This document shows positions 41,515 through 50,939 of a stretch of 64,000 bases of DNA, one piece after another. A model generated the notes under the pieces. The model did not search any database. It was given only the letters and a program-made list of their open reading frames with translations, and had not been told where the DNA came from. How positions within the stretch are numbered: the stretch's first letter is position 1; each line of letters starts with the position of its first letter. The stretch covers positions 15,535-79,534 of the forward strand of contig NZ_JBAWSY010000014.1 in NCBI RefSeq assembly GCF_037104765.1, read 5' to 3'. This DNA comes from Psychrobacillus mangrovi (GTDB lineage Bacteria > Bacillota > Bacilli > Bacillales_A > Planococcaceae). The translations under genes and the position numbers were made by a program.

Positions 41515-42375
41515 CTACTCTTTTTTACTTTGGTATAAAACCATTTTTGGATAAGGAATTTCAATCCCCTTTTCATCGAGGTAATTTTTTAAATCTCTAC
41601 GGATATTTCTTGTAACTCCATGCTGTTGATAAGGAAGAGTTTCTGCAACAATTCTTAAAGTCACTTCATTTGCTACCATATTCTGCACTCCAAGTAAATC
41701 TGGAACCTTTATCAGCTCCTCATATTTACTAGGCAAGTCTTGTAAAAATTCTCTAATCATATTTTCTACTAATTGAATATCCGAGTCGTAAGAGATGCTA
41801 ATATCTATTAAAGCTAATGAATTATAAATGGAGTAATTGATAACTTCTGAAATATTCCCATTTGGAATTATATGAAGTTCTCCCGTATAGCTTTTTACTT
41901 TTGTTGTTCTTAGACCAATTTCTAGAACCACCCCAGTGGATTGCCCAATCATCACTTGATCACCAACAGCAAACTGATCTTCAAATACTATAAAAAAACC
42001 TGTGATAACGTCTTTTACTAGACTCTGTGCACCAAACCCTACTGCTAGACCAAGAATACCTGCCCCCGCCAATAATCCGGCTACATTAATATTAAAGGTC
42101 GATAATACTGCTAAGATAGCCGTGAAGTAAACAGCATAAGCCAAGATGTTTTGAAGCAACTTCAATAAAGTATTTTGTCTACGTTCCGAATATGCCAATG
42201 GACTCTTTTCTCTTACATAAAACACTCTCTTAAGAAGCCTCTTTCCAACTCTCACCACAATAGCTGATGCAATTAATATAAAAATTACTTTCAAAGCTAT
42301 TAATCCAAGACTTATCCAAGTTTCTTCATTTAGAATTAAATTTTTAAAATACGTGTATGATACTTCTGTTTTCAT
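41515..42375 (-). CDS. Mechanosensitive channel of the MscS family
   Basis: 286 residues. Three membrane helices (about 20-40, 72-92 and 97-120) lead to the pore-lining helix with Gly/Ala spacing (VAGLLAGAGILGLAVGFGAQ), then a beta domain with FIVFEDQFAVGDQVMIG and a C-terminal mixed domain. It should open on membrane tension and relieve hypo-osmotic shock. It lies 8 bp upstream of the DUF951 gene and is probably co-transcribed with it and ychF. Confidence 0.92.
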   Translation of the reverse strand: MKTEVSYTYFKNLILNEETWISLGLIALKVIFILIASAIVVRVGKRLLKRVFYVREKSPLAYSERRQNTLLKLLQNILAYAVYFTAILAVLSTFNINVAGLLAGAGILGLAVGFGAQSLVKDVITGFFIVFEDQFAVGDQVMIGQSTGVVLEIGLRTTKVKSYTGELHIIPNGNISEVINYSIYNSLALIDISISYDSDIQLVENMIREFLQDLPSKYEELIKVPDLLGVQNMVANEVTLRIVAETLPYQQHGVTRNIRRDLKNYLDEKGIEIPYPKMVLYQSKKE

Positions 42376-42455
42376 ATTATTCTTTATGTCACCTCTCTGA
42401 ATAAATAGTTTCTTATTTACATATACTGTTATAAAAAAAGAAAGTGAGTCTCTAT

Positions 42456-43055
42456 ATGAATTTTCAAGCAGCAGAGATTAAAGAACCATCTACTATCAAT
42501 TATAAAGAAACAGGCGTTGTATGGAAATTAAGTAACTATTTCTTAGAACAAATCCCTTTTGAACATCCTAATTTAGTTTTTTGTTGCATTGGAACTGATC
42601 GTTCTACGGGTGATGCTCTTGGACCAATGACAGGCTCTTTTTTAACCCAGCTTTCTTCTTTTCCTTTTCAGATTGTAGGAACACTCGACAATCCATTGCA
42701 CGCTTTAAATATTGAGGAAATCACTCAAGAATTACTTGATTCCCCATCGAAGCCTTTTATAATCGCTATTGATGCTTGTCTCGGAAATTCAGGGAATATT
42801 GGGCAAATAATTGTACATCAAGGTCCCCTCTACCCAGGAAAAGCAGTAAAAAAGGAATTGCCACCTATCGGTGAGATTTCCATTAAAGCAGTCGTAAATA
42901 TTGGTGGCTTTATGGAATATAATGTACTACAAAGTACTCGTCTAAACATTACATTTGAAATGGGCAAGGTTATTTCTCGTGCACTTTTACTTGCATGGCA
43001 TAGATATAATTTAAAAATTATAAATAAAAGCAACGGCAATCGCAACTATAACTAA
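42456..43055 (+). CDS. yyaC: YyaC-like spore protease-related protein
   Basis: 199 residues of the YyaC family, related to the germination protease GPR and found in spore formers. Conserved parts are VFCCIGTDRSTGDALGPMTG, FIIAIDACLGNSGNIGQI and PPIGEISIKAVVNIGGFMEY. The ATG at 42456 follows GAAAGTGAG; an in-frame GTG at 42444 overlaps it. It is divergent from the channel gene, and its 3' end overlaps the opposing DUF554 gene by 45 bp. Its presence argues for a spore-forming host. Confidence 0.9.
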   Translation: MNFQAAEIKEPSTINYKETGVVWKLSNYFLEQIPFEHPNLVFCCIGTDRSTGDALGPMTGSFLTQLSSFPFQIVGTLDNPLHALNIEEITQELLDSPSKPFIIAIDACLGNSGNIGQIIVHQGPLYPGKAVKKELPPIGEISIKAVVNIGGFMEYNVLQSTRLNITFEMGKVISRALLLAWHRYNLKIINKSNGNRNYN

Positions 43056-43718
43056 GCTAGGAAGTAGATTAGCAACTCTAATTTTTGTTAATCCAAGTAA
43101 ATTTAAACCGATTGCTATAATCATTATTCCTCCAGTCGCTGTCATTTCTTGAATAAATAATTCAAGTGCAGCTTCTGGAATTAATTTTGTTATTTGAGTA
43201 GCGAATAATGCAATTGCACCTTGGTATATAGCTACAGGAATGGCTGAGAGTAAAACACCTATTCCTAGTGTTGCGGAAAGTATAATGGCTGTAAAACCAT
43301 CTATAATTCCTTTACTAATTAACAATTCATGATCATTTTGAAGTCCGCTATTTAATGCACCAAGTACCCCCATCGCACCAATGACAAATATTAATGTACC
43401 AGTAACAAATCCTTGTGCTATACTGCCACCCTCGGCTGTTTTAGATCCAAATTTTTGTTCTATGTACTTGCCTAATTTGTTCAACCATTTGTCTATATCA
43501 ATCCATTCTCCTATTACGCCACCGAAAACTAAACAAATAATGATTAGTACAAAGTTAGTACTCTCCAAACCCATTTGAATTCCTAAAACGACTACAGCTA
43601 TTCCGATCGCATACATTACTGTCTGCTTCATATTTTCAGGAATATTCTTTAAAAATCTACCTATTATTGCACCAACTATTATTAATAGTGCATTAACAAT
43701 AGTGCCTAGTAAAACCAT
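43011..43718 (-). CDS. DUF554 membrane protein
   Basis: 235 residues with about seven membrane segments and small-residue-rich loops, matching the DUF554 family (YdfK/YqgA-like), whose function is unknown. It begins MVLLGTIVNALLIIVGAIIG and contains VFGGVIGEWIDID. It is convergent with yyaC, with a 45-bp coding overlap that leaves no room for a terminator between them. Confidence 0.88.
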   Translation of the reverse strand: MVLLGTIVNALLIIVGAIIGRFLKNIPENMKQTVMYAIGIAVVVLGIQMGLESTNFVLIIICLVFGGVIGEWIDIDKWLNKLGKYIEQKFGSKTAEGGSIAQGFVTGTLIFVIGAMGVLGALNSGLQNDHELLISKGIIDGFTAIILSATLGIGVLLSAIPVAIYQGAIALFATQITKLIPEAALELFIQEMTATGGIMIIAIGLNLLGLTKIRVANLLPSLVIVAIAVAFIYNF

Positions 43719-43875
43719 ATCTATTTCCTCATTTCCTCTTCTTTAAAGTGAAGAGCTTGATGTCTATTAATAATGGCTCTCTTATTCCTAATTAATCTCC
43801 AAAGGACAAATCTTTCACATCTATACATACCAATCAGAGAACAATAACAAACCCTATGCTAATCTACGAAAAACA

Positions 43876-43906
43876 CAACCTATTTCTAGTAAATAGAAAT
43901 AGGTTG
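43876..43906 (-). terminator. Stem-loop after parB
   Basis: CAACCTATTTC ... GAAATAGGTTG just past the parB stop. The minus-strand T tract is interrupted (GTGTTTTTC), so it is a moderate terminator. Confidence 0.65.
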
Positions 43907-43909
43907 ATT

Positions 43910-44746
43910 TCAATCTTCTAACAGTTGTAATATTCTTTCTAAATCATCTTCTGAAAAGAATTCTATCTCTATCTTACCTTTATTTTTGTTTTTAATAATA
44001 GAGACGGGAGATCCAAATATTTCTCTCAATTCTGATTCTTTTTCAATTGTAAAGATATCCTTTTTTACAGTGGGTTTTGTTTCACGTGGAACATTCTCAT
44101 TTAAACGTTGTACCAGTGCTTCTAATTGACGAACGTTTAAATTTTCTTTTATCGTTTTTAACATGATTAAAGGGATATTCTTTTTCTTCTTTAATCCCAA
44201 TAAAGCCTTACCATGCCCCATAGATAATTCGCCATTTGTTATTGCATTCCTTACCTCTTCAGGGAGAGATAATAATCTTATATGATTAGCAATATGAGGA
44301 CGGCTTTTACCTAGTCTAAATGCAAGCTGTTCCTGTGTTAAATTTAGGCTTTCCATCAAATTTTGATAAGCTTCTGCCTCTTCTATAGGTGTTAAATCTT
44401 CTCTTTGAAGATTTTCCAAAATGGCTATTTCCATCATTTGCTGATCGTTTAATTCACGAATGACAGCAGGTATCTCATCTTTTCCAGCTAATTCAGATGC
44501 ACGAAATCTTCTTTCACCTACAACAATTTCGTATTTTGAACCTTTTTTACGTAAGGTTATTGGTTGCAATACACCATGTTCTTTTATAGATTCAGAAAGA
44601 TCCTTCATTGCCTCTTCATCAAAAATCTTTCTAGGCTGAAAAGGATTTGGTTTAATTTTATCTAAACTAATTTTCTCTACTTTTTCAGCTTTTAAATCTT
44701 CTTCTGGAAAAAATGCATTAAGTCCTTTACCCAACGCTTTAGCCAT
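43910..44746 (-). CDS. parB: Chromosome segregation protein ParB (Spo0J)
   Basis: 278 residues. The N-terminal CTPase domain (about 20-110) has PNPFQPRK, the ENLQREDLTPIEEA box and GERRFRA; the helix-turn-helix (about 130-165: LTQEQLAFRLGKSRPHIANH) binds parS; the C-terminal zipper dimerises. It loads SMC at the origin and spreads from parS as a CTP-gated clamp. Its coding sequence carries a perfect parS. It overlaps parA by 8 bp. ATG at 44746. Confidence 0.97.
   Translation of the reverse strand: MAKALGKGLNAFFPEEDLKAEKVEKISLDKIKPNPFQPRKIFDEEAMKDLSESIKEHGVLQPITLRKKGSKYEIVVGERRFRASELAGKDEIPAVIRELNDQQMMEIAILENLQREDLTPIEEAEAYQNLMESLNLTQEQLAFRLGKSRPHIANHIRLLSLPEEVRNAITNGELSMGHGKALLGLKKKKNIPLIMLKTIKENLNVRQLEALVQRLNENVPRETKPTVKKDIFTIEKESELREIFGSPVSIIKNKNKGKIEIEFFSEDDLERILQLLED
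44078..44093. promoter_or_regulatory. parS site within parB
   Basis: TGTTTCACGTGGAACA is the reverse complement of the canonical TGTTCCACGTGAAACA and a perfect match. B. subtilis also has a parS inside spo0J. Confidence 0.95.
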
Positions 44747-45500
44747 TACGAATCACTTCCTTCGCTAAATCTAAGTATACTTCTGCTCCCCGAGACTTTG
44801 GATCATAAATAATGATTGGTTCTCCGTGACTTGGTGCTTCACTTAAACGAACGTTTCTAGGAATTATCGTTTTATATACTTTCTCTTGGAAGTATTTTTT
44901 AACTTCTTCGATTACCTGAATACCTAAATTTGTTCGTGCATCGAACATCGTTAATAGTACTCCGTCTATTTCTAAGTTTTTATTTAGATGTTTTTGCACT
45001 AATCTAATTGTACTTAGAAGCTGGCTTAATCCTTCTAAAGCGTAAAACTCACATTGTACAGGAATAATAATAGCATCGGATGCAGTTAGGGAGTTAATTG
45101 TTAACAAACCTAATGAAGGCGGACAATCAATAATAATATATTCATACTTGTCTTTTACCTCTTGTAGGGCTCTTTTCAATCTTACTTCCCTTGAAATAGT
45201 GGATACAAGCTCTATTTCTGCACCTGCTAAGGATATTGTAGCTGGAACAATATATAAATTTTCCACTTTTGTTTCCTGTATTGTCTCTAATACACTAACA
45301 TCATCTATTAAAACATCATATATACACTGATTTACATCGCCTTTGTTTACCCCTACACCACTAGAAGCATTTCCTTGTGGATCAATATCTACAAGCAATA
45401 CTTTTTTACCTAAATATGCAAGGCAGGCACTTAAATTCACGGATGTAGTAGTCTTTCCTACACCACCTTTTTGATTCGCTATTGCAATTATTCTTCCCAC
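44739..45500 (-). CDS. parA: Chromosome partitioning ATPase ParA (Soj)
   Basis: 253 residues. Deviant Walker A KGGVGKTT is in the first 20 residues (MGRIIAIANQKGGVGKTTTS), Walker A' DIDPQGNASSG follows at about 40, and Walker B is YIIIDCPPSLGLL (about 118-130). It forms ATP-dependent dimers on DNA, drives origin segregation with ParB and regulates DnaA. It precedes parB with an 8-bp overlap. Confidence 0.97.
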   Translation of the reverse strand: MGRIIAIANQKGGVGKTTTSVNLSACLAYLGKKVLLVDIDPQGNASSGVGVNKGDVNQCIYDVLIDDVSVLETIQETKVENLYIVPATISLAGAEIELVSTISREVRLKRALQEVKDKYEYIIIDCPPSLGLLTINSLTASDAIIIPVQCEFYALEGLSQLLSTIRLVQKHLNKNLEIDGVLLTMFDARTNLGIQVIEEVKKYFQEKVYKTIIPRNVRLSEAPSHGEPIIIYDPKSRGAEVYLDLAKEVIRNG

Positions 45501-45591
45501 GCTTGCACCCTCTTCTTATCATTTTATATTATTCTATTTACATTCTATCAAATTTCGAATGAAATTTGGGTTTTATTCTTATTACAAAAAA

Positions 45592-45619
45592 AAACTCTCA
45601 CATTTATTTGCGAGAGTTT
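45592..45619 (-). terminator. Rho-independent terminator after noc
   Basis: AAACTCTC ... GAGAGTTT with a T run of nine on the minus strand. Confidence 0.82.
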
Positions 45620-45637
45620 AAGTAAAAAATAAATATA

Positions 45638-46510
45638 TTATGATTTCTTTTTAGGTATTTTTACGGTAATTTGATAGAAGTCTTCCGTATCTTCTTCTTC
45701 TGTCTTAATGCTAATCCCACTTTTTGTTACCATGGATAAAGAATGCTTAATCGTATTTAAAGCTATACGAACATCTTTACTTATAGCCTTTCGTTTTGCC
45801 TTAGGAGCTGTTTTAATCTCCTTACTAGGTGGATTTAATATTTCCTCCACACGCTCTTCTATTTGCTTTACATTCCAATGATTCTCTATAGAAGTATTCA
45901 TTAACTCAATTTGAACTTCTTTTTCTTTGATTTGCATTAAAGCACGTGCGTGTCTTTCAGAAAGATCTTTTTTCATAATTGCTTGTTGAACTTCCTCAGG
46001 TAATTTTAATAATCTTAGTTTATTAGCAACTGTTGATTGTCCTTTACCTAAACGCTGCGCTAATGCTTCTTGAGTTATTTCATGCAACTTTAATAATTTT
46101 TGATAAGCAACAGCTTCTTCTATTGCTGTTAGCTCTTCTCGCTGTAAGTTTTCAATTAATGCAATAGAAGCTGTTTCTTTGTCATTTAAATTACGAACAA
46201 TTGCTGGCACCTCAGACCATTGTAGTTTAGACATAGCTCTAAATCTACGTTCACCAGCAATAATTTCGTATTTATCGTCTTCCATTTTTCTAATAACGAT
46301 TGGTTGAATGACACCATGTGTATGGATTGTTCTTGCCAGTTCTTCGATTTTATCTTCATCAAAAACCGTTCTTGGCTGATACCTATTCGGTACAATCTTA
46401 TCAATCGCAATATTAACTACTTCTTCTAGATGATTTTGTGGTTGATCAACAATTTCATCTTGTCCTTGCTTTTCGGAACTTCCAAAAAAACGAGAAAAAG
46501 GACTTTTCAT
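45638..46510 (-). CDS. noc: Nucleoid occlusion protein Noc
   Basis: 290 residues, a ParB paralogue. The N-terminus MKSPFSRFFGSSEKQGQDE is the amphipathic membrane-targeting helix typical of Noc. The CTPase region contains PNRYQPRTVFDEDKIEELA, GERRFRA and ENLQREELTAIEEAVAYQ; the helix-turn-helix is ITQEALAQRLGKGQSTVANK. It binds NBS sites and blocks Z-ring assembly over the chromosome. The upstream spacer carries a near-perfect parS. ATG at 46510. Confidence 0.95.
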   Translation of the reverse strand: MKSPFSRFFGSSEKQGQDEIVDQPQNHLEEVVNIAIDKIVPNRYQPRTVFDEDKIEELARTIHTHGVIQPIVIRKMEDDKYEIIAGERRFRAMSKLQWSEVPAIVRNLNDKETASIALIENLQREELTAIEEAVAYQKLLKLHEITQEALAQRLGKGQSTVANKLRLLKLPEEVQQAIMKKDLSERHARALMQIKEKEVQIELMNTSIENHWNVKQIEERVEEILNPPSKEIKTAPKAKRKAISKDVRIALNTIKHSLSMVTKSGISIKTEEEDTEDFYQITVKIPKKKS

Positions 46511-46578
46511 CTAACAAGCACCACCTTTTCGAAACTCTATACGCTAAATATTCACTATATAAACTACGATACTATAAA

Positions 46579-46594
46579 TGTTTCACGTGGAACG
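46579..46594. promoter_or_regulatory. parS-like site between noc and rsmG
   Basis: TGTTTCACGTGGAACG, 15 of 16 matches to parS, with the CACGTG core intact. Confidence 0.85.
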
Positions 46595-46708
46595 TTCCTC
46601 AATCAAATACGCCCTGACGTATTTGGCCCAGATTTATATTGAGCTTATTCGATGAACTCAACTACAAAATCTGTGGCATCCTCCGGAAGCTTTAACCTTT
46701 GTTAAAAG

Positions 46709-47425
46709 TTAAATAATAGGTGTTTTGTTTGGAATACCAGGTTTTCGAGGGTATCTTTTCGGTGTGCTTTTTGTTTTAGAAAAGACATACAACGTTCTTT
46801 CACTATCTTCAATCGGTAAAAGAAAGGAATACTCTGCGATTTTTTCTGCACCTAATACTTGAAGTGCCTTTTTAGCATCATTTAATTCGTCTAATGCACT
46901 CGCTGCCTTCATTGCTATAAATCTTCCATCCACTTTTACTAAAGGTATACATAGTTCTGCTAGAACCGATAACCTTGCAACCGCTCTAGCAGTCACAATG
47001 TCATAATTTTCTCTATGTTCGATTTTTTGGCCGAATTCTTCAGCGCGAGCATGAACAAAATTTACATCAGTTAAATTTAATTCCTTGCTGAGATGAGTTA
47101 AAAACTGGATTCTTTTATTCAAAGAATCAACGATTGTTACCTTTAAATTTGGAAAACAAATCTTTAAAGGAATACTTGGAAAACCAGCTCCTGCTCCCAC
47201 ATCACAGACGGAGAAAGAGCCAGTAAAATCTTCATAAAAAGATGCACTAATAGAATCAAAAAAATGCTTTAAATATACAGATGGTTCATCTGTAATAGCG
47301 GTTAAATTCATTTTTTCATTCCATTCAACAAGTATTTCAAAATATTTTCTAAATTGTTGTACTTGTTCTGGTGTTAGTTCAATTCCTTTTTCCTGAAGGG
47401 CTTGAATGAATTGTTCCTCGTTCAT
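46709..47425 (-). CDS. rsmG: 16S rRNA G527 N7-methyltransferase RsmG (GidB)
   Basis: 238 residues. Rossmann-fold methyltransferase with SAM motif VCDVGAGAGFPSIPLKI (about 72-88), preceded by WNEKMNLTAI and followed by TARAVARLSVLAELCIPL. It methylates G527 in the 530 loop; loss gives low-level streptomycin resistance. It lies 23 bp after mnmG in the conserved gid operon. ATG at 47425. Confidence 0.97.
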   Translation of the reverse strand: MNEEQFIQALQEKGIELTPEQVQQFRKYFEILVEWNEKMNLTAITDEPSVYLKHFFDSISASFYEDFTGSFSVCDVGAGAGFPSIPLKICFPNLKVTIVDSLNKRIQFLTHLSKELNLTDVNFVHARAEEFGQKIEHRENYDIVTARAVARLSVLAELCIPLVKVDGRFIAMKAASALDELNDAKKALQVLGAEKIAEYSFLLPIEDSERTLYVFSKTKSTPKRYPRKPGIPNKTPII

Positions 47426-47448
47426 GAAGTTCTCCTTATCAATTTAGA

Positions 47449-49338
47449 CTATCCAGTAATTTTTGCAATTTTTCCTTGTTCAATATAAATCAGTAAAATT
47501 GAAATATCTGCTGGATTTACTCCTGAAATTCTAGATGCTTGTGCAATAGACAAAGGACGTACTTGTTTTAATTTTTGTTTGGCTTCTGTAGCCAATCCTG
47601 AAATTTCATCATAATCTATTTGATCAGGAATTTTTTTGTCTTCCATTTTTTTAAGTTTTTCTACTTGTTGAAGAGATTTTTCAATATACCCCTCATACTT
47701 AACTTGGATTTCTACTTGCTCTTTCTCTTCTTCAAATAATTCAACTTCAGAAGGAGCTAGCTGAGCAACTAAATCATAATGCATCTCTGTACGTTTTAAT
47801 AAATCAGCAGCACGAATCCCATCTTTTAGTTCACTACCTTCAACGCTTCGGATCAATTGTTGCGTTTGTTCATTTGGTTTTATCATAAATGAACGAAGTC
47901 TTTTCAATTCATTTTCAATACGTTGTTTTTTCTCTAAAAATTTATCAAAACGTTCTTGCGGGATAAGGCCTATTTCGTAGCCAATTTCAGTTAAGCGTAA
48001 ATCGGCATTATCATGACGAAGTAATAAACGATATTCCGCACGAGAAGTTAATAAACGGTAAGGTTCATTTGTTCCTTTCGTAACTAAATCATCAATTAGT
48101 ACTCCGATATATGCATCAGATCTACTTAATATTTTTTCTTCTTTGTTAAGTACACGTTGAGCCGCGTTAATTCCGGCCATTAAACCTTGACCTGCTGCTT
48201 CCTCATAACCAGATGTTCCATTGATTTGTCCCGCAGTATAAAGATTTTTAATTTTTTTCGTTTCAAGTGTTGGCCAAAGTTGCGTTGGAACCATTGCATC
48301 GTATTCGATGGCATAACCTGCACGCATCATCTCTGCTTTTTCTAGTCCAGGAACAGAAGCTATCAGACGACGTTGTACATGCTCAGGTAAACTTGTTGAA
48401 AGTCCTTGTACATATATTTCACGAGTATTTCTTCCTTCTGGCTCTAAAAATATTTGATGGCGTGGTTTATCACTAAAACGTACAATCTTATCTTCAATCG
48501 AAGGGCAATATCTTGGTCCTGTACCTTTTATCATACCTGAATACATAGGAGAAAGGTGTAAGTTTTCATTAATAATTTCATGTGTTTCTAAAGTCGTATA
48601 TGTTAACCAACATGGTAATTGATCCATAATAAACTCAGTTGTCTCAAAACTGAATGCTCTTGGAACATCATCTCCAGGTTGGATTTCTGTTTTACTATAA
48701 TCTACTGTTTTACTATTTACACGTGGTGGAGTGCCTGTTTTAAAACGAACCAAATCAAAACCTAAATTACGAATGCTATCAGCTAATTTAATGGATGGCT
48801 GTTGATTATTTGGACCGCTTGAATATTTCAAGTCTCCAATTATTATTTCTCCTCGTAAGAATGTACCTGTTGTAATAACTACAGTTTCCGCACGATATAT
48901 AGCTCCTACTTGTGTAACTAGCCCAACAACTTTTTCATCTTCCACTAGCAATTCTTCTACAACCGCTTGGTGGATCGTTAAGTTTTCTTGTTCTTCTAAA
49001 AGTCGTTTCATTTCATTTTGATACAATACTTTATCCGCTTGGGCGCGAAGTGCGCGTACAGCAGGTCCTTTTCCTGTATTAAGCATTCTCATTTGAATAT
49101 GTGTTTTATCTATAACTTTCCCCATGGCACCGCCTAGTGCGTCAATTTCACGCACAACAATTCCTTTCGCTGGCCCTCCGATGGATGGATTACACGGCAT
49201 GAATGCAATCATATCAAGATTTATTGTTAAAACAAGCGTTTTTACACCCATTTTTGCGGCTGCAAGTGCTGCTTCTACTCCAGCATGTCCTGCCCCAACA
49301 ACAATCACATCGAACTTGCCTGCTTCAAAGTTTGGCAT
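47449..49338 (-). CDS. mnmG: tRNA uridine 5-carboxymethylaminomethyl synthesis protein MnmG (GidA)
   Basis: 629 residues. FAD-binding Rossmann motif VVGAGHAGVEAALAAAKMG (about 13-31), CNPSIGGPAKG (about 49-59), and the C-terminal helical domain that contacts MnmE. With MnmE it installs the cmnm5 group on wobble U34 of tRNAs using methylene-tetrahydrofolate. It lies 22 bp after mnmE. ATG at 49338. Confidence 0.98.
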   Translation of the reverse strand: MPNFEAGKFDVIVVGAGHAGVEAALAAAKMGVKTLVLTINLDMIAFMPCNPSIGGPAKGIVVREIDALGGAMGKVIDKTHIQMRMLNTGKGPAVRALRAQADKVLYQNEMKRLLEEQENLTIHQAVVEELLVEDEKVVGLVTQVGAIYRAETVVITTGTFLRGEIIIGDLKYSSGPNNQQPSIKLADSIRNLGFDLVRFKTGTPPRVNSKTVDYSKTEIQPGDDVPRAFSFETTEFIMDQLPCWLTYTTLETHEIINENLHLSPMYSGMIKGTGPRYCPSIEDKIVRFSDKPRHQIFLEPEGRNTREIYVQGLSTSLPEHVQRRLIASVPGLEKAEMMRAGYAIEYDAMVPTQLWPTLETKKIKNLYTAGQINGTSGYEEAAGQGLMAGINAAQRVLNKEEKILSRSDAYIGVLIDDLVTKGTNEPYRLLTSRAEYRLLLRHDNADLRLTEIGYEIGLIPQERFDKFLEKKQRIENELKRLRSFMIKPNEQTQQLIRSVEGSELKDGIRAADLLKRTEMHYDLVAQLAPSEVELFEEEKEQVEIQVKYEGYIEKSLQQVEKLKKMEDKKIPDQIDYDEISGLATEAKQKLKQVRPLSIAQASRISGVNPADISILLIYIEQGKIAKITG

Positions 49339-49360
49339 GTTCGTTACTTCCTCTCATATT

Positions 49361-50746
49361 TTATTTTCCTAAACAAAATTGTGAAAATAACTGGTCAATT
49401 AAGCTTTCTTCTACCGTATCCCCGGTAATTTCACCTAATATTTCCCAAGTTCTTGTCACATCAATTTGTATTATATCTACTGGCACATTTGCATGTGCTG
49501 CATCAATGGCATCAGTTACAGTTGCTTTTGCTAAATGAAGCAAAGAAATATGACGTGCATTTGAAACATACGTTAAATCGGATGCTTCAATGGAACCTTC
49601 GAAGAATAAAGATGCAATTGCTTCTTCTAATTCATCGACTCCTTCTTCTTGTAGTAAAGAAGTAGTAACTACACGCTTATCCCCTGCTAATTGTTGTACT
49701 TCGTTCGAATCTATTGAGGTAGGTAAATCTGTCTTATTAATAATAACAATAAAATCCATACCTTGTATTGCCTCAAATAACTTACGGTCTTCTTCTGTTA
49801 GCTGCTCCGCATTATTTAAAACTAGTAGAATAAGATCAGCCTCGTTTAGTACTTGCCTAGACTTTTCTACTCCAATTCGTTCAACTATATCCTCAGTTTC
49901 TCGAATACCAGCTGTATCTACTAATTTTAACGGAACTCCGCGTACATTAACATACTCTTCTATTATATCCCGTGTAGTTCCTGCTATATCTGTCACAATT
50001 GCTTTATTTTCTTGAATTAAACTATTTAAAAGGGAAGATTTACCTACATTCGGTCTACCTATAATAGCCGTTGAAAGTCCTTCCCGAAGAATCTTTCCTT
50101 GCGATGAAGTGACTAATAGTTTGTCTATTTCATCCCTTACCCATGTACATTTTTCAATCATTAGTGGCAGAGTCATTTCTTCCACATCATCGTATTCTGG
50201 ATAATCTATGTTCACTTCTACTTGAGCTAATGTTTCGAGTAGTGCTTGCCTCAATGATTTAATAAGTCTAGATAATCGCCCATCCATTTGCCCTAAAGCA
50301 ACATTCATCGCTTTATCTGTTTTAGCTCTTATTAAATCCATGACGGCTTCAGCTTGTGATAAATCGATTCTCCCGTTTAAAAACGCTCGTTTAGTAAATT
50401 CACCAGGCTCAGCTAGTCTCGCACCATTGATCAAAACAAGCTGTAGGACACGATTCACTGATACTAGCCCACCGTGACAGTTAATTTCTACTACATCTTC
50501 TCTTGTAAATGTTTTAGGTCCCTTCATCAAAGACAACATTACTTCCTCTACTACCTCTTCTGTCTTTGGATCAACTAAATGACCATAATGAATGGTATGA
50601 GAAGCTTGATTTTGCAAATCTTTTCCGTTGGGTGAATGAAATACTTTGTTTGCTATCGGTATTGCTTGAGGACCGCTGAGTCTCACAATTGCTATAGCGC
50701 CTTCTCCAAGTGGAGTAGAAATAGCAGCTATTGTATCGAATTCCAC
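49361..50746 (-). CDS. mnmE: tRNA modification GTPase MnmE (TrmE)
   Basis: 461 residues. An N-terminal folate-binding domain (about 1-120, MEFDTIAAISTPLGEGAIAI) is followed by a helical domain with inserted G domain: G1 IGRPNVGKSSLLN (about 228-240), G3 DTAGIRE (about 275), G4 NKTD. The C-terminus FCLGK is the catalytic CxGK motif. It is the partner of MnmG. ATG at 50746 has AAGGAGG upstream. Confidence 0.98.
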   Translation of the reverse strand: MEFDTIAAISTPLGEGAIAIVRLSGPQAIPIANKVFHSPNGKDLQNQASHTIHYGHLVDPKTEEVVEEVMLSLMKGPKTFTREDVVEINCHGGLVSVNRVLQLVLINGARLAEPGEFTKRAFLNGRIDLSQAEAVMDLIRAKTDKAMNVALGQMDGRLSRLIKSLRQALLETLAQVEVNIDYPEYDDVEEMTLPLMIEKCTWVRDEIDKLLVTSSQGKILREGLSTAIIGRPNVGKSSLLNSLIQENKAIVTDIAGTTRDIIEEYVNVRGVPLKLVDTAGIRETEDIVERIGVEKSRQVLNEADLILLVLNNAEQLTEEDRKLFEAIQGMDFIVIINKTDLPTSIDSNEVQQLAGDKRVVTTSLLQEEGVDELEEAIASLFFEGSIEASDLTYVSNARHISLLHLAKATVTDAIDAAHANVPVDIIQIDVTRTWEILGEITGDTVEESLIDQLFSQFCLGK

Positions 50747-50774
50747 AAGTGTCCACCTCCTTTACAATAATAAC

Positions 50775-50792
50775 TTATCCACATGTGAATAA
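50775..50792. promoter_or_regulatory. Paired DnaA boxes between mnmE and jag
   Basis: TTATCCACA abuts the inverted TGTGAATAA (one mismatch). The B. subtilis trmE-jag spacer is, from memory, also a DnaA-box cluster. Confidence 0.6.
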
Positions 50793-50902
50793 GTTAAACG
50801 AACATGACTATCTAACATATAACAATAACACAAATAAGCGAAAATCAGAAGTATAGAACACTTTATTTATGTGAACAAAAGTTTTCAACAAACAATAAGA
50901 AA

Positions 50903-50936
50903 AAACGGATTTCAGCCCGTCAGCTAAAATCCGTTT
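50903..50936 (-). terminator. Rho-independent terminator after jag
   Basis: AAACGGATTT ... AAATCCGTTT followed on the minus strand by TTTTTTC. Confidence 0.85.
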
Positions 50937-50939
50937 ATA

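Noticed and set aside
43719..43875. A small gene between the DUF554 gene and parB
   Set aside because: No frame with a ribosome site and plausible length was found.
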